DNA from: Plantago major | Lineage: Eukaryota; Streptophyta; Magnoliopsida; Lamiales; Plantaginaceae | Length of the DNA stretch: 64,000 nt | NCBI GenBank assembly: GCA_026545765.1 | Contig: CM048839.1 | Location: forward strand, 45,306,677-45,370,676 | Direction of reading: 5' to 3' | Notes under the pieces: model-generated | The model's database searches: none | What the model was told of the DNA's origin: nothing | The model's input: the letters and a program-made list of their open reading frames with translations, nothing else | Program-made: the position numbers and the translations under genes | In this document: piece after piece, positions 43,248-55,900 of the stretch | Position numbering within the stretch: position 1 is the stretch's first letter | Layout of the letters: every line of letters starts with the position of its first letter

Positions 43248-44208
43248 GTTGGGGGTCTAACTCCACAATCACTTAGATTTATTTAACTCTTCCAAATGGT
43301 GCCAAGATGAGAGGCTCCTTGCTAGGTGAGGATCGAAGCGTAAGAACCAGCTGCCAACTACTCCGGTAAGGACCTGCACACTTGAGTGGGGGGGGGGGGG
43401 GATTAGTGCCCGGTTTGCTAAGTGTCAAACCGGGATGAGACTTTACTCGAGAGTGACTGTGGATCGACTCTGTATAGTGCTCGTGATGTGACTAGCGAGA
43501 AGACTTGTTCGAAGTGACTTACTTGGTCTCCCCTTGCTTATGAGGATATGTGCCCTATTTATAGGCTACCATTGAGATGGAAGGCCTTGCTAGGATCGCG
43601 CCATGTGTACGGCTAGGATTGAGCCACCAATGCTAAGATGAGGCCCATAGCCCAATAATGAAGCTTTAGCCCATGCCATCTTGGGCTTTAGGGGTAATTT
43701 GGTCATTATGGGGAGAGTTCTTGAGGATGTGACAGAGTCTGCCGAGATCTCAGGTTCGGAGGGGTCGGTCCGGATGTCTGGTCCGGACAGTACCTGGTTG
43801 TCAGCTGAGGAAGTTCCTCTGTCTGTCCAACTCTTCCGATTCGGAGCTTCATGGGTTCGGACATCTCACTCTTTGGTGCCCACTTGCTTGGTAGCCTATG
43901 AGATGGTCATGCTGGATCCGAGTTAACATCCGTATCGGAGTCTTTGGGTCGGAGAGGGTGCTGACTTAGCACTATGCTCCTTTCCCAGGGAGGCTCGGAC
44001 CACGGTGGGTCGGATCTAGGGTTCCGGGTCGGGCCTTGCAGGTCCTAATCCTTTGTCCCTTTCTTTCAGGGTAGGTCGGACCATAGGTGGTCTGCCCGGA
44101 TCGGACCATTGGCTCGGACATAAGTGCCTCGGATCCATTGGATGACTTGGGATGCCTTAGGATTCGCTCCTAGGTCCTTTATGACGGAGACATATTTCCG
44201 TATCAACA
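43248..44208 (-). repeat. 5' LTR of element C (961 bp)
   Basis: Pairs with 29871-30804. TATA box TATAAATA on minus at 43557-43564. A run of about 12 G at 43390-43401 is shorter in the partner. Confidence 0.9.
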
Positions 44209-44213
44209 GAAGG

Positions 44214-45140
44214 TAATCTTGTTGGCCCTACTGTTATATTACCGGTGCTAAAAATCACTAGCTCTTGCTCCAGAAAAAATAGAAAAGAAAGTACTGAAAA
44301 AAGCAAAGATACAAAAGTCTCGGAGTGGATCTGTGGTCCTTGTGATCACCATTTTCGTGTTGGGCATGTTACAGATACTACCCACATACCGGCGTGGCCC
44401 TCTAAAGCTACATATCTGTGAGGGTTGATGGCATGTATAGCAAACCAGCACGCACAAAAGTGCGGAATTCGGTAAAACATACACTGCCAAAAAATGTAGA
44501 GACTAAAAGAGCCCAATGATGGCCAACCAAAAAGCATACGAGTCAGTAAAACGACTGCAAAAAATAGTATGTCAAAAGAAAAAATCAAAAAAATAAAGGA
44601 GCAACTGGTCTATGTGTGAAGCAACCGATGAAGTAGATACGATGATAAAGGAGAAGTTGAAGTTGTCGTTGCGAGAGGACGAAGTCGAAGGAAGGAACTC
44701 GGTGTCCGAAAGGATAAGTCCCCCTGAAATTCCCTTAATTCTACCTTGTTATCTTTTAATGATGCTTAGCCAAACACTCCTCTATATTATCCTACCTGTT
44801 TCACTTACCAAGCCAACCTGAGTACTACTTTGATTTGTGCCTTAACTTTTGGGAGCAGGATTACATAACGTTACCGCAAGGTAATGATTTTGAAGTACAC
44901 CTATAAGGACATTGGGTTACACTTGTAACTGCTGGCTGTAGTGAGTGATACTTGCTTGTTACTTGTTTGTTGTGGAGTCATAAGTTGGAGTTGAAACTAA
45001 GCGAGTTAGTAGAGTTTTGAAACCCTAGAAACTGGCTGCTTGTCTATTTGGTGGTTTATGCTTGCTGCTCATTTCATGGTCACTTCTTGATTATCGTTAT
45101 TGCCTTGCTCGAGGATGAGCAAGAAACTGGTTTGGGGATG
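44214..45140 (+). other. 3' UTR of element B, part 2
   Basis: Resumes the sequence interrupted at 29870 and is collinear with 17260-18180 of A (reverse strand). Ends with the polypurine tract ACTGGTTTGGGGATG directly before the LTR. Confidence 0.7.
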
Positions 45141-46464
45141 TGATGTGACAATGAAATGTGCGATGTAGCATGCTTTTAGACCCTCGGTTTTTGCCTTAGA
45201 TTCAATATTTGTATCTCTTTAAGGTCAATTACCAACTTCGTGTGTATTTTGTAGGTCATGATCGCGTTTTTGAGGAATTGCACGATTTCAGGCACGAAAA
45301 CGACATAATTGTGCGAAATCGAGAAAGTTAAGCAAATACGCCGAATTGGCCGTTGCACGATGTTCGAGGAGTCAAAGCATGTCATGCGACCAACCAATGC
45401 GAAGATAATTGAAGATGCAACAACTTTGTAGAAGACCACTTTTCGAGAAAACGAAGTTACAAAGCCCGAAATTGAATAACGAAGAAAACAGTTTTGAATG
45501 TGCAGAAGTCGCACTTGGCGCCCACCAGGGGACCGCAGAAGGGCTCTCTGCGGTCACCAGGCGACAGCAGTCCAGTGTTGGTTTTGTTCTGGGTCTGTTT
45601 CCTGGCCTGTCAGGCTAAGGCCCGCCTTCCTAAACCTTCCTTAATGATCAATGGCAGCCAGAGCACGAAATTTCAACTATAAATAAGACCTCAGGGGTCT
45701 AATAATTCTACACCGCTCACAAAGCAGCTCTCCTGAGAGAGAACCAGTCCTCGGGGAAGTGAAACCCCAAAACCGCTGGCCGTCAGGCACCCAGAATGAA
45801 TAAACCCTAGAAGCAACACGAAGACATCAGAGACTAAGCTTCTTCTTCTTTCTTTTCTTCTTAGATTTCGATTCATGTTTGTTTATTAATATGAGTAGCT
45901 AACTTTCTTTTGTAAAGGCGAACTACCGTAACTCTACTTTTGCTACTTCTTTATATATCGTGATATATTAATGGAATAGTTATTAGACGTAAATCGTGGT
46001 TATACAACTCTATGCATCCTTCGTGATGTGATGTTCTACTGAGTGACACAGTAGTTTCATTGACTGAGTAGGGGTACTCATGCTGACTGTGCCTTGGCAT
46101 AGTAGTATAATGCCCTGCTGTCGTTAGAGGTAATTGCGTAGGATTTCAACTAGGAAGTTGGGAGTAGCATTGCAGAGGGAGGTCGGGGAACCTTTACACC
46201 TTTCCATCATTGATTACATCTTTCAAATTAGGGTTTACTACTAATTAATCATTCTGTCTGCAATCAATCTGTTTACTTTTCTGCACATAATTTACAAACG
46301 TTATTTGCTTGTTCCTATGCTAAGTGTCCTTGGAGAACAACATCCTGAGTTAACTTACTACTATTGCTGTAGTTTGAGAGCTTCCGACTAAAATAAATTT
46401 AATCTTTGATTTTAATTGAGGATTATAGGTACTACAACGCTTTAAAATCCTTAAGTGCACATCA
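45141..46464 (+). repeat. 3' LTR of element B (1324 bp)
   Basis: Pairs with 24459-25781. The GACCGCAGA/TCTGCGGTC stem is at 45531-45555 and TATAAATA at 45678-45685. Ends CACATCA followed by the TATAA duplication. Confidence 0.9.
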
Positions 46465-46469
46465 TATAA

Positions 46470-47322
46470 CCACGATTTACGTCTAATAACTATTCCATTA
46501 ATATATCACGGCATATAAAGAAGTAGCAAAAACATAGTTACAACGGTTCGCCTTTACAAGCGAAAGTTAGCTACTCATATCTAAAGACAGAAATCGAAAA
46601 GAACGAGTAAGAAAGAAGAAGAAGTTTAGTCTCTGATGTCTTCGTGCTGCTTCTAGGGTTTCCTCCTTCTGGGTGCCTGACGGTCAGCGGTTTTGGGGTT
46701 TCACTTCCCCGATAACTGGTTCTCTCGCAGGAGAGCTGCTTTGTGAGCGGTGTAGAATTATGAGACCCCTGAGGTCTTATTTATAGTTGAAATTTCGTGC
46801 TCTGGCCACCATTGATCATTAAGGAAGGTTTAGGAAGGCGGGCTCTAGCCCGACAGGCCAGGGAAATGGCCCAGAAGGATCCAGAAGCTTAACTGCGGTC
46901 TCCTGGTGGCCGCATAGACCCCTTCTGCGGTCCCCTGGTGGCCGCCATTGTCGATTCCTGCTGATTCTAATCTATTTTCTTCGTTATTAGATTTCGGGCT
47001 TCATAACTTCGTTTCCTCGGAAAGTGGTCTTCTACAAAGTTGTTGCATCTTCAATTATCTTCGCATTGGTTGGTCGCATGACATATTTTGACTCCTCGAA
47101 CTCCGTGTAATGGTCAATCCGGCGTATTTGCTTAACTTTCTCGATTTTGCACAATTATGTCGTTTTCACGTCTGAAATCGTGCAATTCCTCAAAAACGCG
47201 ATTATGACCTACAAAATACACACGAAGTTGGTAATTGACCATAAAACGATACAAATATTGAATCTAAGGCAAAAAACGAGGGTCTAAAAACATGTTATAT
47301 CGCACATTTCATTATCATATCA
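46470..47322 (-). repeat. 5' LTR of element A, outer part
   Basis: Continues 23990-24458 after element B. Ends CATATCA, followed by CCAGG. Confidence 0.88.
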
Positions 47323-47327
47323 CCAGG

Positions 47328-49275
47328 CATAAAACTTGATTGGCAAAAGTTCATATTTAGTCATTCGGAAATTCATGCTGGCCATGAATCCTCCATCCCA
47401 GTTAATGATTAGTGAATGTGAGAAAAGATCAGAGGCAAAGCCAATGGGTGAGTAATATAATTAAGATATTGTGTCACGTATATATATTTATTTAGAAAAA
47501 ATATTCTATTGCATTTATCCTTGTGCAAGGAAAAAGGGGGTGTGGACGAACACCGCTTTAAACTTTTGAATTTCAAGTGTTTGTTTGGGGAGTGATTAAA
47601 ATTTTTAGTTAAGAGAAAATTTAAATGTTTTTAATCAATTTTTTTATTGTATATTATATTATACTATATTATATATATCTTCCTAAATCCGAATGGAACC
47701 TACTCTATTACATGTAGATTATGGATAATTCTGTCAAGCACCTTCTCAACGGTCCTGATACATACGGACGGACAATTCTATCTTCGAATGACTAAATAGG
47801 ACTGATGAGCAAGCATAGGCGCGACCAGATGGAGGACCAAAGACCGAACAAAAGCCATATACGCTGAACTGAGTTACCGAAGTCACCATAGGTGACACGT
47901 CATATGAAAGTACAATGAAGACAATATTCTGAAAATTACAAAAGATTGTTCCCCAACTTTTCCAATATATCATAGTATTTCTGCACCTCATGTATTTCAT
48001 TACTAACTCCGGCCCTGGTTATCGTATCATAGTCAGGTAGTTTTATTTATGCAACATTACTTTACGGCGGCAGAATAGATAATGATAGATCATAGAAGGG
48101 ATGGTGACGATCTTAGGTCATGCCCATACCGCTGACATTAAGTTTAGTTCGTTCATAGAAACATAAATTGCAAGTAAATTAGGTGCAACAGTAAACTAAC
48201 CACAACTCATATTGTGCGCATCATAGTACTATTTGGATCGCAATGGGTTTTAAGCTTAGGTCATGGTATGTATGTCACTATTTGCTGGATAAATGTGTAC
48301 TTCCTTGTGAAGCTAGATAACAACACCACCACTCAACATGTAGACAGTTTTAAATGAATTTTAAAATCCTTGTTTTTTCGGATAAACTAGGGACTCCTAC
48401 TCTGTTCATGTTGATAATAGATCTTTTTGTTAATTCCGAAACTATTGAATTATATAGAATAAACAATCACGCTCCTTATTAATCTCTCAGTAACATTTAC
48501 TAGAAAGAGACCTAAATAACTAAATAAAGTATGCTAGCTAAGTAAATTCTATAGGTAAGGGATTGCATTTCATGTATGATTCTCTATGTGTGATCGAGGA
48601 AGGGTTGTTTAGTATATAAAAAAGAACCTAAGAAAGAAGACAAAAGCATGCGTTTAAATTAATATAGGGTGGTAGGGAGTCTATCCACAAAGTTTTGATA
48701 CAACTTCAAATGTTTGGCAAAAAAGGGTTAACTTTTGAATTTGTAATCAATTGCATAATCGGAAATTAATTTACACTGAGACTTGAGAGTAAAGGGTGTA
48801 AGAGTGGCAAATATAGATTGATTGTTACTCATGGAAGGAGCATGGCAATTTTGCATTGACATATGTGACCGCATCTTCTTTTTTTTTTCCTCAAACGGCA
48901 AAATAAATTATTACTTCCTATGTTCCGTTTAAAACTTTTCATTTTGACATTTTTGATCAACTGCTTTTAACTTTAAACACAAATTAGTTTTAAATTGTTT
49001 ACTGATATGTGTTAACAGTAATTTATGGTCAAAGTCGAAGACAGGTTGATCGAAAAAAGTCAAATGAAAGATTAGTATTCATCGAATCAAAACTTTAAGA
49101 CTCAAATATACTACTAAACCCTATTATATTACAATTAAATACCAAACATAAAACATAAAAATATCAACTCTAGTAATTAAGTCACTATTCATCAACTTCA
49201 AATTTCAACTTAAGTTGAATTTTGAATCGAATGTCAAACATTTTGATAGTTTTAATTGGTAGATGTGAAAGTTGT
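47328..49275. other. Flanking DNA right of element A
   Basis: AT-rich with no credible gene. Contains a Stowaway-like MITE at 48912-49078 (separate entry). The 84-codon frame on minus at 47746-48000 has no family resemblance. Confidence 0.5.
48912..49078. mobile_element. Stowaway-like MITE
   Basis: Starts TTACTTCCTATGTTCCG, like the CTCCCTCCGTCCC end of Stowaway elements. CTTTTCATTTTGACATTTTTG near 48937 is matched by an inverted GATCGAAAAAAGTCAAATG near 49051. About 165 bp, AT-rich, non-coding. The outermost bases of the right end have diverged. Confidence 0.5.
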
Positions 49276-49646
49276 TGTTAGATGGTATGGAATATTGAGA
49301 TTATTGTATTAGCATTAGTATATTTACTATGTTAATAATGTTATGGATAAATGCACATAAGTTAGTGGATGAGAAGGTTAATGCATACATGGGTTAGTGG
49401 ATGAGAAGGTTAATGCATACATGTGTTAGTGGATGAGAGGAGTAATGCATACATTGGTTAGTGGATGAGATGAGTAATGCATGCAAGTTAGTGGAGAAGT
49501 AATTGTCTCTTCAGATACTATTAGTCCCTTGGTATGCATTTTCTCTTGTATAAATACCTACCATGTACTTCCATATTAACATAAGAATAAACTCTCCATT
49601 CTCTCCATTCTCTCTTCTATGCTTATTTATTAATTTTCTTTTAACA
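49276..49646 (+). repeat. LTR of element E (371 bp)
   Basis: Has TG...CA ends, a TATA-like TTGTATAAATACC near 49550, a CT-rich leader and an adjoining primer-binding site. No second copy is in the window. Confidence 0.55.
49361..49500. repeat. Minisatellite, about five copies of a 32-bp unit
   Basis: Units beginning GTTAGTGGATGAGA start at 49361, 49393, 49425, 49457 and 49487. They lie in the U3 part of the element E LTR. Confidence 0.85.
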
Positions 49647-51429
49647 TGTTATCAGCACGATAGTGCTCAACCAACTGATAGAGAATGTAAACTATGATCC
49701 GGAGGAAAAGCTAGAAGAAGAGGAGAGTTCTGATTGGCCATGATGATGATGATCATGAATAGAGATTTCTTATTACATCATCCATCCATCTCTCAATTTC
49801 ATATACTACATTGATGCATTTTATTATTTTTATGTTTGAGATTATATACTAATAAGTTCTTTGTTTTTGTAGTTCCATCCTAAAGATGCATGAAGCAACC
49901 TTAGACGATGGCATACTGTAGACATACTTAAGACCATGGCAAAGAATTTTGATAGGAGATGCCATGTGTTTTAGTATGATCACTTACGAGTTTTTACCGA
50001 TGGAGCTAACATACGGATGATGCCATCAATGGAGCTACATATCCTTTGAAGCTATAAAACTATTACTTATCATCTTTCAATATAAGTTTTATTTTGTTTA
50101 TAATTTACTTCCTTGAATTTATTTTTCTCATCATATGATATCATTTAACCACTTTAATTTTCTTGTTAGTGGTGAATCTCATATTCACACTCATATTTTT
50201 TATGAACCTTCGTGGTAATAAAATTACAATATAGTTTACCATATTCCCTGAAGTGAATATGAGATACAAAACCTTGAAGTTACGATTATTGAGAAAGAAG
50301 TGAATGTTAAATTATCATTCACATGGATATATGATCCAAAATTTTCAAGAATTGAAAACCACCAGAAGTGGCTAACAATTGATGGTTCCTTTGTTAAAAT
50401 ATATATGTCCACAGACATATCATGGATCATGATAAATCCATCAACAAATGGTTAATATTTTAGCCATAAGTCTACCAACAAATGGTCAATATTCTAGCTT
50501 TGATTAGCTAGACAAAGATGGAATACACACCCATATTAAACATATTTTATTGATGGTGATGCAAAGAAAGTAATAACTTCCAACCTAAAGTTGGTAGTAT
50601 TAATCTTTATAAATTGCCCAACTTGAAGTTGGAATAATATGTTGTAAGTGTACTTAAAGTCATTCTCCTAAAAGCACAATTTCTTATTATTGCTCCCGAA
50701 GTAGCAATTGTGTGCATACTAAATTGTATGGATCTTGAAAACCAATAGAAACTTGATATGTATGTGGTAAAGATATACCCCTTAGCTCACAAGAACAATG
50801 TTTGGTCTCGTAGACCATAGTACTATAATATGAGTGCAACTATTGTTGTTCATACATATTTTACATGATGAAGAACTAGAAGTTCAGTTTATTTGTAAAA
50901 GTTCTCATCTTGTACAACGAATAACATATATAATTTATGAATCTCCTTTCCCAGAAGTGATTGGAGATATTTGAAAAGAAAAAAAAATTAGAGTGTTGCA
51001 AAAGGAGCTAATGTCAATTTGGTATATTGGAAATGAACCACCATTATTTGATATATACTCAAGTGCATCTCTATGGTCACACCACAAGAGGTGGTTGGAG
51101 AAATAATAAAGTTTTAAAACTTTAATTGGAAGATCATAATCAATTTCTAAAAATTGATTCTTCTCATTCTCTGAAGTGAATGTGAACATTTTGCTAATTA
51201 TATATGAAACTTTTTTTATAGCTTCACCAGAAGTGAGCATGAAATAGATCTCATCAACCTCAAGTTGAGAAAAATATACGAGTGATCAAATAAATCTAAA
51301 CCTAAAGTTTGGAGAAATGTATTAAAATATTCAACCTCAAGTTGGAAGAAGTAAATGGAAATACAAAATATATCTCGCCAACCTGTAGTTGGGAGATTTT
51401 ATTCTCGAAATGGACACATATATTTTGTT

Positions 51430-52939
51430 TTTTTTTTTTTTTAGATAAAAGGTGGAGACAAGCTCCTATATTACTCCAGACTGGCAAAATTGCCTTAGTT
51501 ACATAGACGAAATGTTAAAGAAATACTACAGTTCTAACCTATCCCATCAGTAACTAGTCCTGCAAAAATACACAAAAGCCAAAGGACTAGAACTATACAT
51601 CTATACAAATTATGGGGGTTTATACGAATCAGACAAAATAACCACCAACATGTAACTGTTAAGATTAGCAAAGGATCCTCCACATAAGTCCCAAACATAA
51701 TCACCTGATTCCTGCAAAAGCCATCCACACTTGATAATCTGCAGCCGCTTATACAGCTTGCAACTAATTTCTCCCAAATGTTCCAATCCAATTACTTTAG
51801 AAAATCCAACCTGCCAGCTTGAAATGCTCATCAAAGATAACCAAAGCTGAATGACAAAGTCTCTACTCATACTATAGAGAAAAATACAACACTCTTGTAG
51901 TATAAACAGACACTTTTCATCCCAAAAAATAAAACATAACCAGTTGTAACACAACGTAAACAAAAACCTTAGCATCCCTACAAACAACCTGTAACAGTCA
52001 TTAGCAAACCTTCCTAACAAGCTATATACCAAGTTAAACCAGAAAGAGGACAGAACTCCAATAAAATACCAAGGAAGTCTAATCTTATCATAGTAACTCA
52101 ACAAGTTAACTATCCACAAGATACAACCTGTAAGATGCCACCAACTCATCCTCACAACATTCACCAATGGGGTTGTCTTTCTATTTTTTTTTTTTTTAAC
52201 CCTCTTTTTGGACTGTATCTTCCTTTTTTTCAGTCCATGACCTTTTCATTTCTTTTTTAACTGTATTATAGTTCTTTTGCAGTCTCCTATTATTTTCCAT
52301 TTTCTACTTCTCCTCCTTAACCACATTGCAATCTTATAAACCACAAAAGCCAAAGCATGCAGGAAGTAGAAATAAATGATACCCAAGATATACCACAAAT
52401 CTACTGTAATGCTATAGCAAGACACATCAAGCAACAGACCATAATCACAGACAGCAGTGTGCAGAAAACAGAAGTGTAACCCAAGGGCATCCCTCCCCAG
52501 AAAAGTAAATAAAACCATAGACAACCCCCAGTGCAAGGAAGGGGAAGCACCTTCCTAAAACTAACAAACACACCTAGAACTCCCCAGCTAACCCAAAACA
52601 TCTCACCTACAGCTATAACAAAATGCCAGCACAAGAGAACATAGTGAATTACCTGCTTCCCACCAGTAATCACACTATATGCAGAAAAAATGCTCCTCAC
52701 CTCAAACCCAAAATCACCACTGATATTAAAACCACAAGAACTTACAGGTCCATGGGACACAGCCTTACTCAAAAAGGAATTAGAACCCCAGGAAAAAAAA
52801 GAAGAGAATGGATCATTTTTATTTTCTGTTTTTTTATATTTTTTCATTTTTTTCTGGATCTCTTTTCTGACTGTAATATTGTTTTTTTGCAGTCACTTTT
52901 CTTCTTGTTTTTTTTCTTTTTTCAATCTTTTTTTTTTTC
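51430..52939 (-). mobile_element. LINE-like retroposon, 3' part, with poly(A) and 19-bp target duplication
   Basis: The 19-bp sequence TGGACACATATATTTTGTT occurs at 51411-51429 and again at 52940-52958. Between the copies, the left end is a run of T (poly(A) on minus), the signature of target-primed reverse transcription. The insert has hydrophobic, Trp/Leu/Cys-rich open stretches on minus (51610-52167, 52401-52847), as seen in the 3' tails of plant LINEs. No reverse transcriptase motif is present, so it is 5'-truncated. A retroposed transcript of another kind cannot be excluded. Confidence 0.6.
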
Positions 52940-55900
52940 TGGACACATATATTTTGTTGTTTGAGCATTTGGATAGAAATTGGCATGTCATATATACTCT
53001 TATAGAGCTATTGCTATTCATGAAGAGTGTACAAATTATAATATATTATGTCAATAATCAGACATATTGTAAGATATATGTACAACAATTCGCATCTAAT
53101 ACATGTCTAATACAATTCCCATCTCAAGTTGGTAAAAGTAATTATATTGGAGAAGATGAAACTATCTCAAGCACAAAGTCGATTACCGAACCTGAAGTTG
53201 GGATCGAAAAATGTTTATACAACATCTATAATGATGTTAGCATTCAGAGGGGACATTACAAGTAATTTCGTGAATGCTCATTAGTCTCCTCATATTTATT
53301 GGTGAACTTTTGGCCAAAGTGGCAATCACTTTTATTTACTACGTCTATTAGCCAACTGTATATGGACTGACAAGTCCTTGCATATTACTTTTCCAACTTA
53401 ATGTTGTGTGAAAGCACTAGAAGAGTTTTCTACTACTAGTAGTATAAAGTCATAAGTGACAACTTGTGCCCAGAAGGCATAATTACAAATGAATCACTTG
53501 ATGCTTTTACCACCTGAAGTGCAAAACTTACTTGGTATAGATTATTCAAGTAGTTTTTAATATAAATTAAGCCTCAAAAGAAAGTTCAGGCTCTAGAAGA
53601 GTAACTACGTTGAAGAACATTGTGTCCCATAAGAACACGTGTTAGACTTACTCCTTGAAGGAGTTGATGACTATATGTCTTGCCAAATAAAAAAGAGACA
53701 ATGATTCGTTTCTTTATGTCACATCGTTCTGGCCAATATCAAAATTAATTTTGTATACAAGCGCTATGAAATTCCACTACCCGTCAACAAGAAGATTGAC
53801 ACATTCTCTAAGAATTAGTCACTACCAACCAGAAGCTTGGCAGAAAATGATAATATTGAAATATGCAAAATCATGTTTGATGTGACAAATTAGGCCATCC
53901 GGTTACAACTTAACCGTTTTCTTGAAACCTGAAGTTTCCATATGCATAATATAATTATGTGCTGAAAGCTTTCTCGTGTTGTAATCCGATTGTATCAGTG
54001 GCAAGACACAACATTGAGTAAGCACGAAAATTGAGATCTTGAAAATGAGCAATATTACACTCATCAAGTTGATAAGATTGATACAATATAAGTGGCCAGA
54101 TACATGTATCTTTCAATTGTTTTACAATTAAAGTTTATTGAGTGAGTTAATTGATCTCTATTTTGGGGCAAATTTATTTTCAGCACTATCTATAAAATTT
54201 AACTGTGCAAATATGTTAACTTCCCCATTGTTATGTTCTCCTGAAGAGAACTAGACATGATAATAAAATGCCCCATAAACATATTCCTTAGAGATAGTTT
54301 TTACCACCTTAAGGGGAGGATGATGGATAAAGCTGGTAAAAAAAAAGTGTTTGATCCCCAAGTCAAACTAGAAGTTTAGACTTGTTAAATATGAGATACA
54401 TCAAATAGATGTTCAAAAGGATGATGATGTATCATATATTATACCAGTTATATCTTTCAAAATTTCCGAGATATGTTCAACCATAAAATTTTATGATTTG
54501 ACTGCTGACCCGCTATGTTTCAATTTTGAGGCATACAGAGTTACAGATCAGTGATATAATGGTATGTGTTGAACATTGAGGTATCTTGCCTATAGTATTA
54601 ATGATCAATGCACCTGAAGTGCAATATATGTGGTTCCAAATACGTACAATATAGGAAAATGGCAAGATAAAGCAGTTGGTCATCTTGAAGAGTATGATAT
54701 GCCCATGAAAGGCACATATATCTGAATATTATTAGATGGCCTATATGAAATGAAATGGTACCTCCAAAATATTCAGATATCAATTATCAGTACTGATTTG
54801 AAAATCTAGCAAAGAGATTTGTTATACCGGTATACATGGAACCGAGAAACTTTCCAAGCATATGCAAGATTTGATGGACATATATTATTGGACATGTAAA
54901 TGGGGATCTTACATGTAAGTCCATTTGATGACATCATGATGATGATAGAAAATGAGCTCATGGACTTGAAGTCCTTTTGATTTACGAATTTGAGATACGT
55001 ACGGTACCGTTGCATTATTGAGTCAATGTCATGTGCATTTAGATACAGTGAAGTTCGGCATGCATAATATCTTTATTGTCATATCATTTAGTAGGCTTAG
55101 GACTCATTTGCATACACACATGATAATCGTGATCTTATATGTTACCAGTTAGTCACAACCCACAGGCTGTGGACATGAATAGTGACTGATTTGACTTACA
55201 AGTAAAATGATTTGAGATAATTCAATGAGGGGAGATATCATCCCCGCCAGTTAGTCCCTGAAGGAGACTAAAAGTATCATGTTAGCAAACATGGATTAGA
55301 TTAGAAAAGTTCTTGAAGAACTAATGTTTCATATATGAAACTTCTATACTCAACTTCACGTTGCTAAAATACAAATATGTATTCACCACAGTGAAATACT
55401 GAACTATGAGATAAAAATTCTCAAGACTCGTGAAGAGTAGTATTGGTTACACCAATGTTAGCTAAACCTGAAGTTTGAGCATGTAAAGGAATATTTACAA
55501 GGATGACATATTGTTAACATTGAGATTAACATGGTCCAGAAGTACCTTTATCGATCATATGTCAAATAAGAATTCTAATTCATAACTGTTGCATTAGCTT
55601 GAATTTTAATATTCCTTACTATACCACCTGAAGAAGGTATGCGTTTACTTGTCAATTAAAGCGACATAGTAATCAAGCAACAATGATTAATTTTGCGCAT
55701 TGTGTTAGATATTTTGTTAAGAATATCTGTTTAGATTTTGTTCAGCAACATGATGACTTATCTTAGTCTCAGAAAGGTGATTAGTACTCTTGGTTCACTT
55801 GAACATTGTAAAAGAGGAAACCCACTAAGTATGATAGTCTAGCTAATCTTGTATAGGATGTTAGGTCTCGAAATGTAATTTTTATTTTATGAAGAGAAGA

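Larger units (their letters stand above)
29871..44208 (-). mobile_element. Element C: Tat-lineage Gypsy retrotransposon with antisense gene
   Basis: Termini TGTTGGGG...CAACA with a perfect GAAGG target duplication (29866-29870 and 44209-44213). LTRs are 29871-30804 and 43248-44208, total 14.3 kb. The primer-binding site TGGCGCCGTCTGTGGGAA (43227-43244, minus) is the tRNA-Arg-type site of Tat/Ogre-like elements. Order on minus: gag, PR, RT, RNase H, a second (archaeal-type) RNase H, integrase, tandem repeats, then an antisense gene on plus before the 3' LTR. The dual RNase H and large post-pol region fit the Tat lineage. Many frameshifts make it defective. Confidence 0.9.
24459..46464 (+). mobile_element. 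Element B: non-autonomous Athila-like LTR retrotransposon inserted in A, carrying C
   Basis: Termini are TGATGTG...CACATCA with a perfect TATAA target duplication (24454-24458 and 46465-46469). LTRs are 24459-25781 and 45141-46464. The element is about 7.66 kb without nested element C. Internal order: primer-binding site, gag, leader hairpin, poly(C), env-position ORF, Pro/Tyr-rich tail, 3' UTR. It belongs to the same family as A but lacks the protease as well as reverse transcriptase, RNase H and integrase. It also lacks the intron found in A. Confidence 0.88.
15896..47322 (-). mobile_element. Element A: non-autonomous Athila-like LTR retrotransposon, interrupted by element B
   Basis: Termini are TGATGTG...CATATCA, with long LTRs (3' LTR 15896-17259; 5' LTR 23990-24458 plus 46470-47322). 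Five-base flanks are CCTGG on the left and CCAGG on the right, a target duplication with one mismatch. The primer-binding site next to the 5' LTR (about 23968-23984, minus) resembles the tRNA-Asp site of Athila elements. Internal order on the minus strand is gag, protease, a conserved leader hairpin, a 5' UTR intron and an env-position ORF. No reverse transcriptase, RNase H or integrase is present anywhere between the LTRs, so it depends on another element. Its 5' LTR was later split by element B. Confidence 0.85.
49276..55858 (+). mobile_element. Element E: decayed Copia-type retrotransposon, left part
   Basis: The LTR-like segment 49276-49646 is TGTTAG...TTAACA, followed at once by TGTTATCAGCACGA, a Copia-style tRNA-iMet primer-binding site variant. 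The interior has no long frame. At about 53881 the words for CDKLGHP match the GAG-pre-integrase motif (WHDRLGHP), on the plus strand and in the expected order. The element is interrupted by a LINE-like insertion (51430-52939) and ends where element D begins at 55859, so its 3' part may lie beyond D. The assignment to Copia is moderate. Confidence 0.5.

Noticed and set aside
41562..43286. Plus-strand frames of 127-179 codons over element C gag
   Set aside because: Reverse-complement shadows of Gag; no similarity of their own.
51610..52167. Gene for a 185-residue hydrophobic protein
   Set aside because: It lies inside an insert with poly(A) and target duplication; its Trp/Leu/Cys-rich composition is typical of plant LINE tails rather than a real membrane protein.
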